Source of the DNA: Nitrospirota bacterium
GTDB taxonomy: Bacteria > Nitrospirota > Thermodesulfovibrionia > Thermodesulfovibrionales > UBA1546
Assembly: GCA_016208915.1 (NCBI GenBank)
Contig: JACQXE010000016.1
Coordinates: 1 to 35,958 of the forward strand
Length of the DNA: 35,958 nucleotides
Reading direction: 5' to 3'
In this document: piece after piece, positions 20,776 to 28,270 of the stretch
Position numbering within the stretch: the stretch's first letter is position 1
How the letters are laid out: each line of letters begins with the position of its first letter
The notes under the pieces: generated by a model
The model's input: only the letters and a program-made list of their open reading frames with translations
The model's database searches: none
What the model was told of the DNA's origin: nothing
Made by a program: the position numbers and the translations under genes

Positions 20776-22806
20776 ATGCACTATTCTTTTAAACCACACG
20801 AGGCAAATTTTAAGGAATGGGTGAAATCGGGATTTATCGGAGTCCCTGATGCAGGCGTTATATTTTTAAAATACCTTTCTTCTCCTCATTTCAAGCCAAG
20901 GATGGAACTCTTCAGCGACAAGCAGTGGAAGATGCAGCTTGAGGCAATTCATAGATGTATTTATTGCTTTGAAATCTTAGGTGAAAAAGACCTTTTAACC
21001 AATATAGTCACAGGCGGCGGAAAGACAACCATCATTGGGACCATGATCGCTTATATGATGATTGTTCATGACCAGACAAAATTTCTGATTCTGACGCCAA
21101 ATACAATTGTCCGTGAAAGGCTGGCTGATGATTTTGACAGAAATTCTGACAGCTATATTTATGACACATTCCCTTTGTTCTTTAACTCATACGAACCTTT
21201 AAAAGACAGGATTTCTCTGCATATAATGAAGCCTTCGGAGAGTGCTGCAGGTGTAAGGGCTGGGACAATTATCTTAGGCAATATCCATCAGATTTATGAG
21301 CGGACGGATAACTGGAAGGTATTGAGGGACAATGTAGAATCTCTCTGCATCTTTAATGACGAGGCACATAATACAAAGGCCGAGCAGTATGATGATTTGA
21401 TGAATAAGCTTAAGCCAAAACGGTTTTTCCGTCTTGATACCACTGCCACGCCTGACCGTCTTGACGGCAAGCATCCTGACAGCAAAATGATTTTTGTCTA
21501 TTCAATTGCTGACGCAATGAGGGACAAAATCATCAAAAGACCGATAGTCTTTCACCCTGATGTAAAGAAGGTTCAACTTACCTATGAGGATTTAGAGACG
21601 GGGAAAACGATTTCAGCAGAGGAAGTGCCGTGGGAGGAGATTGAGAAAAGAAAAATCAGGGCAACCAGATACATTACAAGCACTAATCCCATGCGCCAGC
21701 AGATAGCTATTGCACTGGAGTTGTTAAAACATCAGCGGATGGCAGCCCCGCCTAAATTTAAACCGTTACTATTTGTGGTAGCAATTTCTATTGCCGATGC
21801 AGAGCGTATCCGTGATGAAATAATCAGTGTTGGCGAACCTTATGGGATTAAAAAAGTCCTTCTGGTAACAAATGAATCTGACGATGAATTAAAAGAGGCT
21901 GCGAGGGATTTAAATAAAAATCCTCAGACGGAATATGATGCTGTTGTCTCAGTCTTGATGCTTCGTGAAGGATGGGATGTGCGTAATATTTCAATAATCC
22001 TTCTTTTCAGGAAATTCAGTTTCAAAGAAATAAACGGACAGAAATATTCTGTTTATGGTCCTCAGGTAATTGGAAGAGGCTTAAGGAGAATGAGCAAGAA
22101 TCCTGAGGAATGGGAATCTCTCTTTGTTGTTGACCATCCGATACTAAAGCATAAATGGCTTTGGGATATGTTAAAGGCAACAGAGTATCCTGACGCATTA
22201 GACCCGGCAGGGGTTATCTTTGATATCGAGAAAATCCCTGTAGAAAAACAATTGGATGCTTTTGATGAAGGAGAGACAACGCTTGAAGCAGCAGAAGAGA
22301 AGCTTGATATTTCATCCTTGCCTCCTACGCCGGAACCTCCTGAGATTGTTGAACCTATTTATGAATGGCAGAAGTTTCTGAACGAATATAAATATGATTT
22401 TTACAGGATGAATATTACCGAGGATGTTGAACAGATAAAGAGCCTTAATCTTGACGCAGGGTTTACTACACTTGATAAGAATGTGCCTGAGATTGAGGTC
22501 GAGAAAATCTCCAGAATCACAAAGACCGAGCATTGGGCAATAGATGAGTTAAAAAAGCAGTTAGTCCGGCAGATTCATTTAATTGCCCGCGATGCACTCC
22601 TCGAATATGACCGTAATCCTGATGACCGGCAGGTTGTTTTGGTAAAAATAATTCGTGAACACATAAAAAACCGCCTCTTGTTGGGAAATGATATTGATGA
22701 ATCAGCTAACGACAAACAGTTACGGATTCTATGGGCAATGATTGAACAGGTGAGGGATATATTTTTAAGACCAGAACTGATAGAAGGAATCTTTTCTAAG
22801 AGATGA
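20776..22806 (+). CDS. SF2 helicase subunit of a type III-like restriction enzyme (Res-like)
   Basis: 676 residues. SF2 motifs: Walker A VTGGGKTT (78-85), NDEAHNT with the DEAH box (195-198), TATPDR (223-228), LMLREGWDV (about 393-401) and the arginine-finger motif QVIGRGLRRM (about 425-434). This is the ResIII/DEAD helicase found in type III Res proteins and related single-gene restriction enzymes. Those normally carry a C-terminal nuclease, for a total of 800-1000 residues. Here the frame stops at TGA, and a PD-(D/E)XK nuclease continues in the same frame two codons later. It would translocate on DNA from recognition sites set by the upstream methyltransferase (inference). Confidence 0.9.
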   Translation: MHYSFKPHEANFKEWVKSGFIGVPDAGVIFLKYLSSPHFKPRMELFSDKQWKMQLEAIHRCIYCFEILGEKDLLTNIVTGGGKTTIIGTMIAYMMIVHDQTKFLILTPNTIVRERLADDFDRNSDSYIYDTFPLFFNSYEPLKDRISLHIMKPSESAAGVRAGTIILGNIHQIYERTDNWKVLRDNVESLCIFNDEAHNTKAEQYDDLMNKLKPKRFFRLDTTATPDRLDGKHPDSKMIFVYSIADAMRDKIIKRPIVFHPDVKKVQLTYEDLETGKTISAEEVPWEEIEKRKIRATRYITSTNPMRQQIAIALELLKHQRMAAPPKFKPLLFVVAISIADAERIRDEIISVGEPYGIKKVLLVTNESDDELKEAARDLNKNPQTEYDAVVSVLMLREGWDVRNISIILLFRKFSFKEINGQKYSVYGPQVIGRGLRRMSKNPEEWESLFVVDHPILKHKWLWDMLKATEYPDALDPAGVIFDIEKIPVEKQLDAFDEGETTLEAAEEKLDISSLPPTPEPPEIVEPIYEWQKFLNEYKYDFYRMNITEDVEQIKSLNLDAGFTTLDKNVPEIEVEKISRITKTEHWAIDELKKQLVRQIHLIARDALLEYDRNPDDRQVVLVKIIREHIKNRLLLGNDIDESANDKQLRILWAMIEQVRDIFLRPELIEGIFSKR

Positions 22807-22809
22807 TTT

Positions 22810-23178
22810 ATGGTTTCTAAAAGAGGGACACTGACAAATCTTAAGAGGAACCCTTCTGGAAAAGAGGAATATGATTCTGCTCTTGAACGGGAATACATGG
22901 TTGAACTGGAAAGGAACCCGGCAGTTAAAACATGGACAAAGAAACATGGGATTAAAATACCATATAAATTTTTTGGGATTACGAGACACTATTGGCCTGA
23001 TTTTATGGTTGAATATAAAGACGGCAGTAAAGAAATCCATGAGACAAAAGGACTGCCGTTACTTCTGTGGCTTTCAACCAAATTGAAGGGGCAGACAGCA
23101 GAGGAATTTTGTAAGGCAAAAGGATGGAAATATAAGATGATTACAAAAGGAAGTCAGGCGTTTTATGGGAAGGTGTGA
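22810..23178 (+). CDS. PD-(D/E)XK nuclease module of the restriction enzyme, separated by a TGA
   Basis: 122 residues with a restriction-type core: EYDSALEREYMVELERNP (helix with the conserved Glu, about 18-35), HYWPDFMVEY (PD at about 60-61) and IHETKG (ExK at about 75-77), then a helix and GWKYKMITKGS. This is the PD...ExK active site resembling TnsA-type and Res C-terminal nucleases. It lies in the same frame as the preceding helicase, with only TGA and TTT between. It may be a free subunit made by reinitiation at ATG 22810, or the true C-terminus of the helicase cut off by a stop. It is the last gene of the island. Confidence 0.85.
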   Translation: MVSKRGTLTNLKRNPSGKEEYDSALEREYMVELERNPAVKTWTKKHGIKIPYKFFGITRHYWPDFMVEYKDGSKEIHETKGLPLLLWLSTKLKGQTAEEFCKAKGWKYKMITKGSQAFYGKV

Positions 23179-23248
23179 AATATAGAGATAACTGTGAGAA
23201 ACAAAGACTTCTGGAAATGAAAATTCTTAAAGGGTAGAATATAAAACT

Positions 23249-23788
23249 ATGAAAGTTACAAAAAAACAACTCGCAACACTCGCCAAAAACATCAAACTAG
23301 TCATTTTTGATGTTGATGGCGTGCTCACAGACGGACGCATCATCCTTGATAATGAAGGTAATGAGTTCAAGGCATTTCACGTGCGGGACGGACATGGGAT
23401 AAAAATGCTCATAAGGGCAGGTGTCAAGGTTGCATTAATTACAGGAAGGCAGTCAAAGGTTGTTGCGAGAAGGGCTAAGGAACTCGGCATAACCGAAGTC
23501 TTTCAGAAATGTTATGACAAGAGAGAGGCATACAAACGCATTAAGAAGAAGTTTTCGCTTAGAGATAACGAGATAGCATATGTAGGAGATGACATAGTTG
23601 ACTTGCCTTTGATGAAAAGCGTGGGGCTTTCCTTTGCAGTTGCTGATTCCTCTTATGAGGTTAGGTCTCATGCAACAGAGGTCACAAAAAATCCAGGAGG
23701 AAAATGCGCTGTGAGGGAGGTTACGGACCTAATCTTAAAAGCGAAAGGATTATGGAACAGAATTATAGATGGGTACCTTAAAAATTAA
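23249..23788 (+). CDS. kdsC: KDO-8-phosphate phosphatase
   Basis: 179-residue HAD phosphatase of the small C0 type. The catalytic motif IFDVDGVLTDG (residues 19-29), ALITGR (motif II, about 62-67), a conserved lysine region, and VGDDIVDLPLMKSVGLSFAV (motif III/IV, about 112-131) are intact. It removes phosphate from KDO-8-phosphate, the step between KdsA and KdsB. The island separates it from kdsD. The 70-bp gap before it shows no clear promoter, so its transcription may come from the island or a weak local site. It overlaps pgsA by 20 bp. Confidence 0.94.
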   Translation: MKVTKKQLATLAKNIKLVIFDVDGVLTDGRIILDNEGNEFKAFHVRDGHGIKMLIRAGVKVALITGRQSKVVARRAKELGITEVFQKCYDKREAYKRIKKKFSLRDNEIAYVGDDIVDLPLMKSVGLSFAVADSSYEVRSHATEVTKNPGGKCAVREVTDLILKAKGLWNRIIDGYLKN

Positions 23789-24302
23789 TCTCCCGACTGT
23801 CCTCACACTGAGCCGTATTGTCCTTATCCCGGTTTTCATTATTATTGTTTATCAGCATCCATTTTTGGGAGCCGTAGTCTTCAGCATTGCATCTATAACA
23901 GACTTCCTCGACGGTTATCTTGCAAGGCGTTCGGGCGAAATCACAAAGTTCGGAATTATCATGGACCCTATCGCCGACAAATTCCTTGTCATTTCAGCGC
24001 TAGTGGTTCTGGTGGATATAGAGAGGCTTTCGGCATGGATAGCAATTATCATTATTGTAAGAGAATTCCTCGTGACAGGCTTGAGAGTAGTTGCGCTTTC
24101 AAAAGATATTGTTATCCCTGCTGAAAAGGGAGGAAAACTCAAGACAACTGCACAGATGATAGCCATCCTCTGTCTTATAATGGGAGGAAGCATTTTTAAT
24201 ATAGACCTTTATGATATCGGGATTGTCTTTATCTGGATAGCACTTGTCCTGTCTGTTGTCTCAGGCATCCAGTATACAGTCTCGTTCGGGAAGAAGATAT
24301 GA
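23769..24302 (+). CDS. pgsA: CDP-diacylglycerol-glycerol-3-phosphate phosphatidyltransferase
   Basis: 177-residue integral membrane CDP-alcohol phosphatidyltransferase that starts phosphatidylglycerol synthesis. The signature D-x2-D-G-x2-A-R-x8-G-x3-D-x3-D is complete in DFLDGYLARRSGEITKFG followed by IIMDPIAD (about residues 43-68). The N-terminus NLPTVLTLSRIVLIPVFI is typical of PgsA, and about five hydrophobic helices can be seen. It overlaps kdsC by 20 bp and plsY by 4 bp (ATGA), indicating one operon. Confidence 0.95.
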   Translation: MGTLKINLPTVLTLSRIVLIPVFIIIVYQHPFLGAVVFSIASITDFLDGYLARRSGEITKFGIIMDPIADKFLVISALVVLVDIERLSAWIAIIIIVREFLVTGLRVVALSKDIVIPAEKGGKLKTTAQMIAILCLIMGGSIFNIDLYDIGIVFIWIALVLSVVSGIQYTVSFGKKI

Positions 24303-24889
24303 TAAAGACTTATCTGCCTGTAATCCTTGCATTTATACTCGGCTCGATACCATCTGGTGTAATAATTGCAAAAATCAAAGGAGTTAATCTTAAAAAAATC
24401 GGAAGCGGCAATATAGGCGCAACAAACGTCCTTAGAGCAGTCGGGAAGGGGTCTGCTGTATTGACACTCATGGGAGATATATTGAAAGGGACTGCTGCTG
24501 TGGCAATTGGGCGTTATTTATCTGTCGGGCCATTGTATGAGGGCATACTCGGACTGTCCGCAATTCTCGGACACAATTTTTCTGTGTTCCTCAGGTTTAG
24601 AGGTGGCAAAGGCGTTGCCACAGGCATAGGAGTCCTCTTAATTTATACGCCGCAAACTGCTATACTTACACTTATAATATGGTTGGCTGTGGCGCTTATG
24701 ACAAGGTATTCTTCTCTGGGAGCAATTCTCTCATTCGGACTGCTGCCTATAAATGTTCTCCTTCTCGACTATTCAAAAATAAAGCTCATAATTTCTGTGA
24801 TGATTACACTTTTGATTCTATCAAGACATATCGGCAATATAAAAAGACTTTTAAAGGGAACTGAAAGAAAGATTGGAGCACAGGCTTGA
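24299..24889 (+). CDS. plsY: acyl-phosphate:glycerol-3-phosphate acyltransferase
   Basis: 196-residue polytopic membrane protein making lysophosphatidic acid from acyl-phosphate. The three PlsY motifs are present: GSIPSGVIIAKIKGVNLKKI with GSGNIGATNVLRA (about 16-47), then ILGHNFSVFLRFRGGKGVATGIGV (about 89-112), and a third near SLGAILSFG. It is coupled to pgsA by the ATGA overlap, and the following gene starts at TTG within its stop codon region. Confidence 0.95.
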   Translation: MIKTYLPVILAFILGSIPSGVIIAKIKGVNLKKIGSGNIGATNVLRAVGKGSAVLTLMGDILKGTAAVAIGRYLSVGPLYEGILGLSAILGHNFSVFLRFRGGKGVATGIGVLLIYTPQTAILTLIIWLAVALMTRYSSLGAILSFGLLPINVLLLDYSKIKLIISVMITLLILSRHIGNIKRLLKGTERKIGAQA

Positions 24890-26550
24890 TTATGCAAAAA
24901 CTTATTCTGTTTATTATAATTGCTATATTTTCACTCGTGACTCTGTCATTTGCAGAGGATATATATGAATCCCGTCTTGACAAAGGACTGAAGAATACAG
25001 AGCCGTACTCATATATTCTGATAAAAAAGGCTAAAGAAGACCCTTCCAAGGCAAAGAGTCTTCTTGAAGAGGCAATTAAATATTCCCCGGATCTCCCTGC
25101 AGCATACTTTGAACTTGCAAAGACAAGTTTTTCTCTCTCTGCTGAGGGCTTGTTCGAAAGCATGGAACAAACTATCGAAGGATTTAAGGCTTATAAAAGG
25201 AACTTCTGGTGGCTGAGAAGCATTACAGGGCTGGTGACTTTGAGTCTCATATCTTCGTTAATTGTAGCGCTTCTTACAGTGGTGTTTATAAGGTTTTTTA
25301 CAGAGGCTTCACTTTTGGCGCATGAAATAACAGAAAACGGGAAAAAGTCGATTATCGTTTTGTTCCTGATCCCTCTTTCCTTTTTAGGCCCGCTGTTTTT
25401 TATAGCAGGGGCATTATTCCTTTTAGGACTGTATTTCAGAAAGATAGATAAAACAATTGTATATATGTCATTTATAGCGCTCGCCCTGTCACCTGTGTTC
25501 CTGAAGATAACAAATATTTTTTTTTCATCTGCTTCTCTGGAACTAAGGGCTGTAATAGATGTGAATGAAAGCAGGGACAATAAATATGCTGTTGCCGTGT
25601 TAAAGGGCAAGAATGATTTTGTCTCGCAGTTTTCATACGGCCTTGCTTTGAAGAGAGAGGGCAGCTATGAAAATGCGCTGACAATCTATAACAATCTGCT
25701 CTCACCATCTAATCCGAAGGTTTATATAAATATCGGGAACTGTTACTTCAGTATGAATGATATCGAGAGAGCAAAAGATTTTTACAAAAAGTCGGCTGAT
25801 ATAAAACCTCTGTTTTCTGCCTATTATAATCTTAGCCAGTTATCGAGAGAAACTCTTGATTTTGCAAAAGGGGAAGAATATTTCTTTGAGGCGATGAAAC
25901 TTGACAGAAAAACAGTATCGAATTTTAAATCAGCAGGCAGCAGAAATCCAAATCAGTTTGTCATAGATGAAACCCTTCCGATGTCTGTTTTATGGGAGCA
26001 TGCCAACAAGACAGAACATGAAACGGTGATTACCTCCATGGCAAATCCGATAATTGCTGTTATCATCGGTACATTTCTATTCCTGCTATTCTACATAATT
26101 GATACTCGCTGGAAAAGCAGGGCATACAGATGTAAACGCTGTGGCGCTATACTCTGCAGAAAATGCGGGAAAGAACTTTTCTGGGGGCAGATGTGCGCTC
26201 AGTGTTACAAGTCTCTTGTCAAACTTGATTCCCTCGACCCGAGAGAGAGGGTGGCCAGATTGCTTAAGGTGCAGGAGATTTATGAAAGGAAAAAAAATAT
26301 TGCGAGGGCGCTGTCATTTCTTTTTCCCGGGGTAACTCATATCTATTCAGGGAGAATCTTAACCGGCAGTTTTTTGCTCTGGATGTTTCTATTTTTGGCA
26401 GGCATGATGCTTTTTAACCGTTTACTTCTATCTTTTATCCATCCATTCTCACATGGCTGGATAACAATTCCGGCAGTAGTCTTAATGGTCAGTTTATACG
26501 TTGCTTCTAATTTTGCTATACGCAGGAGGCTCAGCAGGGGATGGCATTAG
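24886..26550 (+). CDS. membrane protein with TPR repeats and a zinc ribbon
   Basis: About 554 residues. There is a signal-type N-terminus (LILFIIIAIFSLVTLSFAED), a helical TPR-like region (about 30-90), three membrane segments around 100-205, and then further TPRs (about 235-345: VYINIGNCYFSMNDIERAKD). A membrane segment at about 385-405 is followed by a zinc ribbon (CKRCGAILCRKCGKE with later CAQC, about 411-440) and a C-terminal TM2-like part (FPGVTHIYSGRILTGSFLLW). It may scaffold an envelope complex; I do not recognise a named family. TTG 24886 has GGAG 8 nt upstream; ATG 24892 is also possible. It is cotranscribed with plsY and overlaps the next gene. Confidence 0.75.
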   Translation: MIMQKLILFIIIAIFSLVTLSFAEDIYESRLDKGLKNTEPYSYILIKKAKEDPSKAKSLLEEAIKYSPDLPAAYFELAKTSFSLSAEGLFESMEQTIEGFKAYKRNFWWLRSITGLVTLSLISSLIVALLTVVFIRFFTEASLLAHEITENGKKSIIVLFLIPLSFLGPLFFIAGALFLLGLYFRKIDKTIVYMSFIALALSPVFLKITNIFFSSASLELRAVIDVNESRDNKYAVAVLKGKNDFVSQFSYGLALKREGSYENALTIYNNLLSPSNPKVYINIGNCYFSMNDIERAKDFYKKSADIKPLFSAYYNLSQLSRETLDFAKGEEYFFEAMKLDRKTVSNFKSAGSRNPNQFVIDETLPMSVLWEHANKTEHETVITSMANPIIAVIIGTFLFLLFYIIDTRWKSRAYRCKRCGAILCRKCGKELFWGQMCAQCYKSLVKLDSLDPRERVARLLKVQEIYERKKNIARALSFLFPGVTHIYSGRILTGSFLLWMFLFLAGMMLFNRLLLSFIHPFSHGWITIPAVVLMVSLYVASNFAIRRRLSRGWH

Positions 26551-26915
26551 AGGGTTCTCTAAAGGAATTCGGATTAGCAGATATATTACAGCTGATTTAT
26601 TTTCAGCGTAAGACCGGCATCCTAACCCTTGAGGGAAGAATGGACAAGATCCGCCTTTTGTTCTACGAGGGCAATCTTGTATTAGCAGAATCCAAGAGAA
26701 GAATCGAGACAAACCGTCTCGGAACAATCCTTGTGAAAAAAGGACTCATTAAAGATGAAGACCTTAGCAAGGCACTCGAGGAACAACAGTCAACAGGGGC
26801 AAAACTTGGGAATATTCTGATAAAAAACGGGCTTGTGGAGAAAGAACAGATACAGGAAATTGTCATCTCTCAGATAACAGAGACAGTTACACAGCTTTTC
26901 GGATGGAAGAAGTGA
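26541..26915 (+). CDS. DUF4388 (PATAN) domain protein
   Basis: 124 residues. MALEGSLKEFGLADILQLIY through LFYEGNLVLAESKRR (1-55) is the N-terminal part of a PATAN/DUF4388 domain, seen in gliding and two-component regulatory proteins. Residues about 60-115 (GTILVKKGLIKDEDLSKALE, repeated as GNILIKNGLVEKEQIQEIV) resemble the MshEN/GspE N-terminal repeat, which binds c-di-GMP in some ATPases. The ending TQLFGWKK is where PATAN proteins often continue, so the gene may be slightly truncated. It overlaps the previous gene and sits before a GspG-like gene. A regulatory role in secretion or pili is inference. Confidence 0.75.
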   Translation: MALEGSLKEFGLADILQLIYFQRKTGILTLEGRMDKIRLLFYEGNLVLAESKRRIETNRLGTILVKKGLIKDEDLSKALEEQQSTGAKLGNILIKNGLVEKEQIQEIVISQITETVTQLFGWKK

Positions 26916-26943
26916 TGTAAGCACAATAGTTGACAAGAGCCAA

Positions 26944-27384
26944 ATGGACAGTTTTCCAGCGCTTAAACTTCTCTTGTCCATAATAGAAAAAGATGCCGTC
27001 GAACCAAAAGAGATCACGCCTATAGTTTCTGCAAGCACCCCTCAAGGGACAAAGGCGGTACGTATCGCATCTGTTTTCTCTTTTGCAAGAATGGGGATAG
27101 TTATTGCATTTATTGGCGCTTTTCTTATTTCTGTGATTCCAATCTTTTCCGAGAAAAACGATGCGGTTTATCGGCTCAAAGCGGCCGAGGATGTAATTGG
27201 ACTCAGATTTGAAATAAATGCTTACAGATACGAACACGGCTCTTATCCTTCTGCGATCGAGCATATAAAAAAGATTACTGATCCTTGGGGCAATATATAC
27301 ATTTATAAAACAGAAGGCAACAGTTTTGTCCTGTTCAGCACTGGTCCTGATGGGAAAAAGGGAACAGCGGATGACATCCATTAA
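26944..27384 (+). CDS. GspG-like pseudopilin-domain protein without the usual prepilin motif
   Basis: 146 residues. The C-terminal part (about 75-146) matches type II secretion protein [15 protein letters not shown], then [12 protein letters not shown] and [17 protein letters not shown] single membrane helix is at about 53-72 ([17 protein letters not shown]). The normal class III leader with G/F-x4-E before the helix is not seen, and 50 hydrophilic residues precede the helix. The product is probably a membrane-anchored domain rather than a pilin subunit. The start has no good ribosome site. It overlaps queC at its end. Confidence 0.72.
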   Translation: MDSFPALKLLLSIIEKDAVEPKEITPIVSASTPQGTKAVRIASVFSFARMGIVIAFIGAFLISVIPIFSEKNDAVYRLKAAEDVIGLRFEINAYRYEHGSYPSAIEHIKKITDPWGNIYIYKTEGNSFVLFSTGPDGKKGTADDIH

Positions 27385-28270
27385 GTCTGGGGTTAGGGGC
27401 TCGGGCTTAGGAATTAGTAGTAAGAACCAATCCCAAAACCCCAATCCCCAATCCCGGGTGCCGAAAGCTGTTGTACTCCTTAGTGGAGGTGTCGATTCCA
27501 CAACCACACTCGCAGTTGCAAAATCAGAATGTTATGAGGTATCAGCGCTCAGTTTTGATTACAATCAGAGACACAGAATAGAGCTTGAGGCGGCAAAAAA
27601 AGTTGCTGCATCACTCGGCATAAAAAACCACCTGATTGTTAACTTTGATCTCAGAGAAATTGGTGGCTCTGCGCTAACCGCTGATATAGAAGTGCCGAAG
27701 ACAAGCGCGGAAGCGCAAAAGCGCGGAAGCGCAAAAGCAGAAAAAGGTTCTTTAACTTCTGAACTTCTAAACTTCTCGCCTCAGGCGAGTCGCCGCGGAG
27801 ACCGAACTTCTGAACTAATCCCTGTCACCTATGTCCCTGCCCGTAACACCATCTTTCTCTCCTTTGCACTTGCATGGGCTGAGGTGCTTGAGGCAGAAGA
27901 TATCTTTATCGGCGCAAATGCAGTTGATTACAGCGGATATCCTGACTGCCGTCCTGAGTATCTGAAGGCATTTGAAAAAATGGCTAATCTTGCAACCAAG
28001 GCCTCTGTTGAGGGAAAGATGAGATTTAAGATAAATGCCCCTTTGATAAATCTTACAAAGGCTGAAATCATAAAAAAAGGCATAGAACTTGGGCTTGACT
28101 ATTCATTGACATGGAGCTGCTATGATCCACAGCCGAAAATCCCTCCTCACCCCCCTTTAGAAAAGGGGGGAGGGAGGGATTTGAAGCCCTGCGGTCAGTG
28201 TGATAGCTGCATTTTCAGGGCAAAGGGGTTCAAAGAGGCAGGAATAAAAGACTCATTAATAGGGTGCTGA
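27371..28270 (+). CDS. queC: 7-cyano-7-deazaguanine synthase carrying repeat insertions
   Basis: About 299 residues against the usual 220-230. It makes preQ0 from 7-carboxy-7-deazaguanine, ammonia and ATP for queuosine or related pathways. The N-type ATP loop [14 protein letters not shown], the [22 protein letters not shown] and [17 protein letters not shown] motifs, and the zinc cysteines ([12 protein letters not shown]) are intact. Three foreign stretches make it long: an N-terminal extension of heptamer repeat, a loop at residues about 110-149, and a Pro/Gly-rich loop at about 255-270. ATG 27371 has AGGGA 8 nt upstream. GTG 27458 would give a normal N-terminus but lacks a ribosome site. 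Confidence 0.92.
   Translation: MTSIKSGVRGSGLGISSKNQSQNPNPQSRVPKAVVLLSGGVDSTTTLAVAKSECYEVSALSFDYNQRHRIELEAAKKVAASLGIKNHLIVNFDLREIGGSALTADIEVPKTSAEAQKRGSAKAEKGSLTSELLNFSPQASRRGDRTSELIPVTYVPARNTIFLSFALAWAEVLEAEDIFIGANAVDYSGYPDCRPEYLKAFEKMANLATKASVEGKMRFKINAPLINLTKAEIIKKGIELGLDYSLTWSCYDPQPKIPPHPPLEKGGGRDLKPCGQCDSCIFRAKGFKEAGIKDSLIGC
27389..27458 (+). repeat. ten-unit heptamer repeat before/in the start of queC
   Basis: Exactly ten 7-bp units can be laid end to end: GGGGTTA, GGGGCTC, GGGCTTA, GGAATTA, GTAGTAA, GAACCAA, TCCCAAA, ACCCCAA, TCCCCAA, TCCCGGG. The left half is G-rich and the right half C-rich, so the halves are roughly complementary and could pair. Confidence 0.8.
27703..27816 (+). 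repeat. 8-bp tandem repeats around a palindrome inside queC
   Basis: Four AAGCGCRR units (27703-27734) are followed by AACTTCTG, AACTTCTA and AACTTCTC (27754-27777). Then come the palindrome CTCGCC-TCA-GGCGAG (27775-27789) and another GAACTTCTGAACT (27804-27816). All is translated in frame as a hydrophilic loop between the conserved VP and [11 protein letters not shown] segments. Confidence 0.85.
28137..28182 (+). repeat. C/G-run palindrome inside queC
   Basis: AAATCCCTCC and CCCCCCTTT are followed after three bases by AAAGGGGGG and a GGAGGGAGGGATTT tail. This makes a long imperfect hairpin that encodes [11 protein letters not shown] between the conserved CYDPQP and CGQCDSC zinc region. Confidence 0.8.

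Noticed and set aside
14756-23248. island as a transposon or integrative element
   Set aside because: No transposase, integrase, tRNA target or matching terminal repeats were seen; only the gene content suggests transfer.
26900-26945. frameshift joining the PATAN protein to the GspG-like protein
   Set aside because: The downstream frame has its own ATG and the joint is not clearly homologous to a fused protein; left as an open question rather than a call.
26887-27507. 206-codon open frame on the minus strand
   Set aside because: Antisense to the GspG-like gene and the queC start; composition is that of a shadow frame through repeats.
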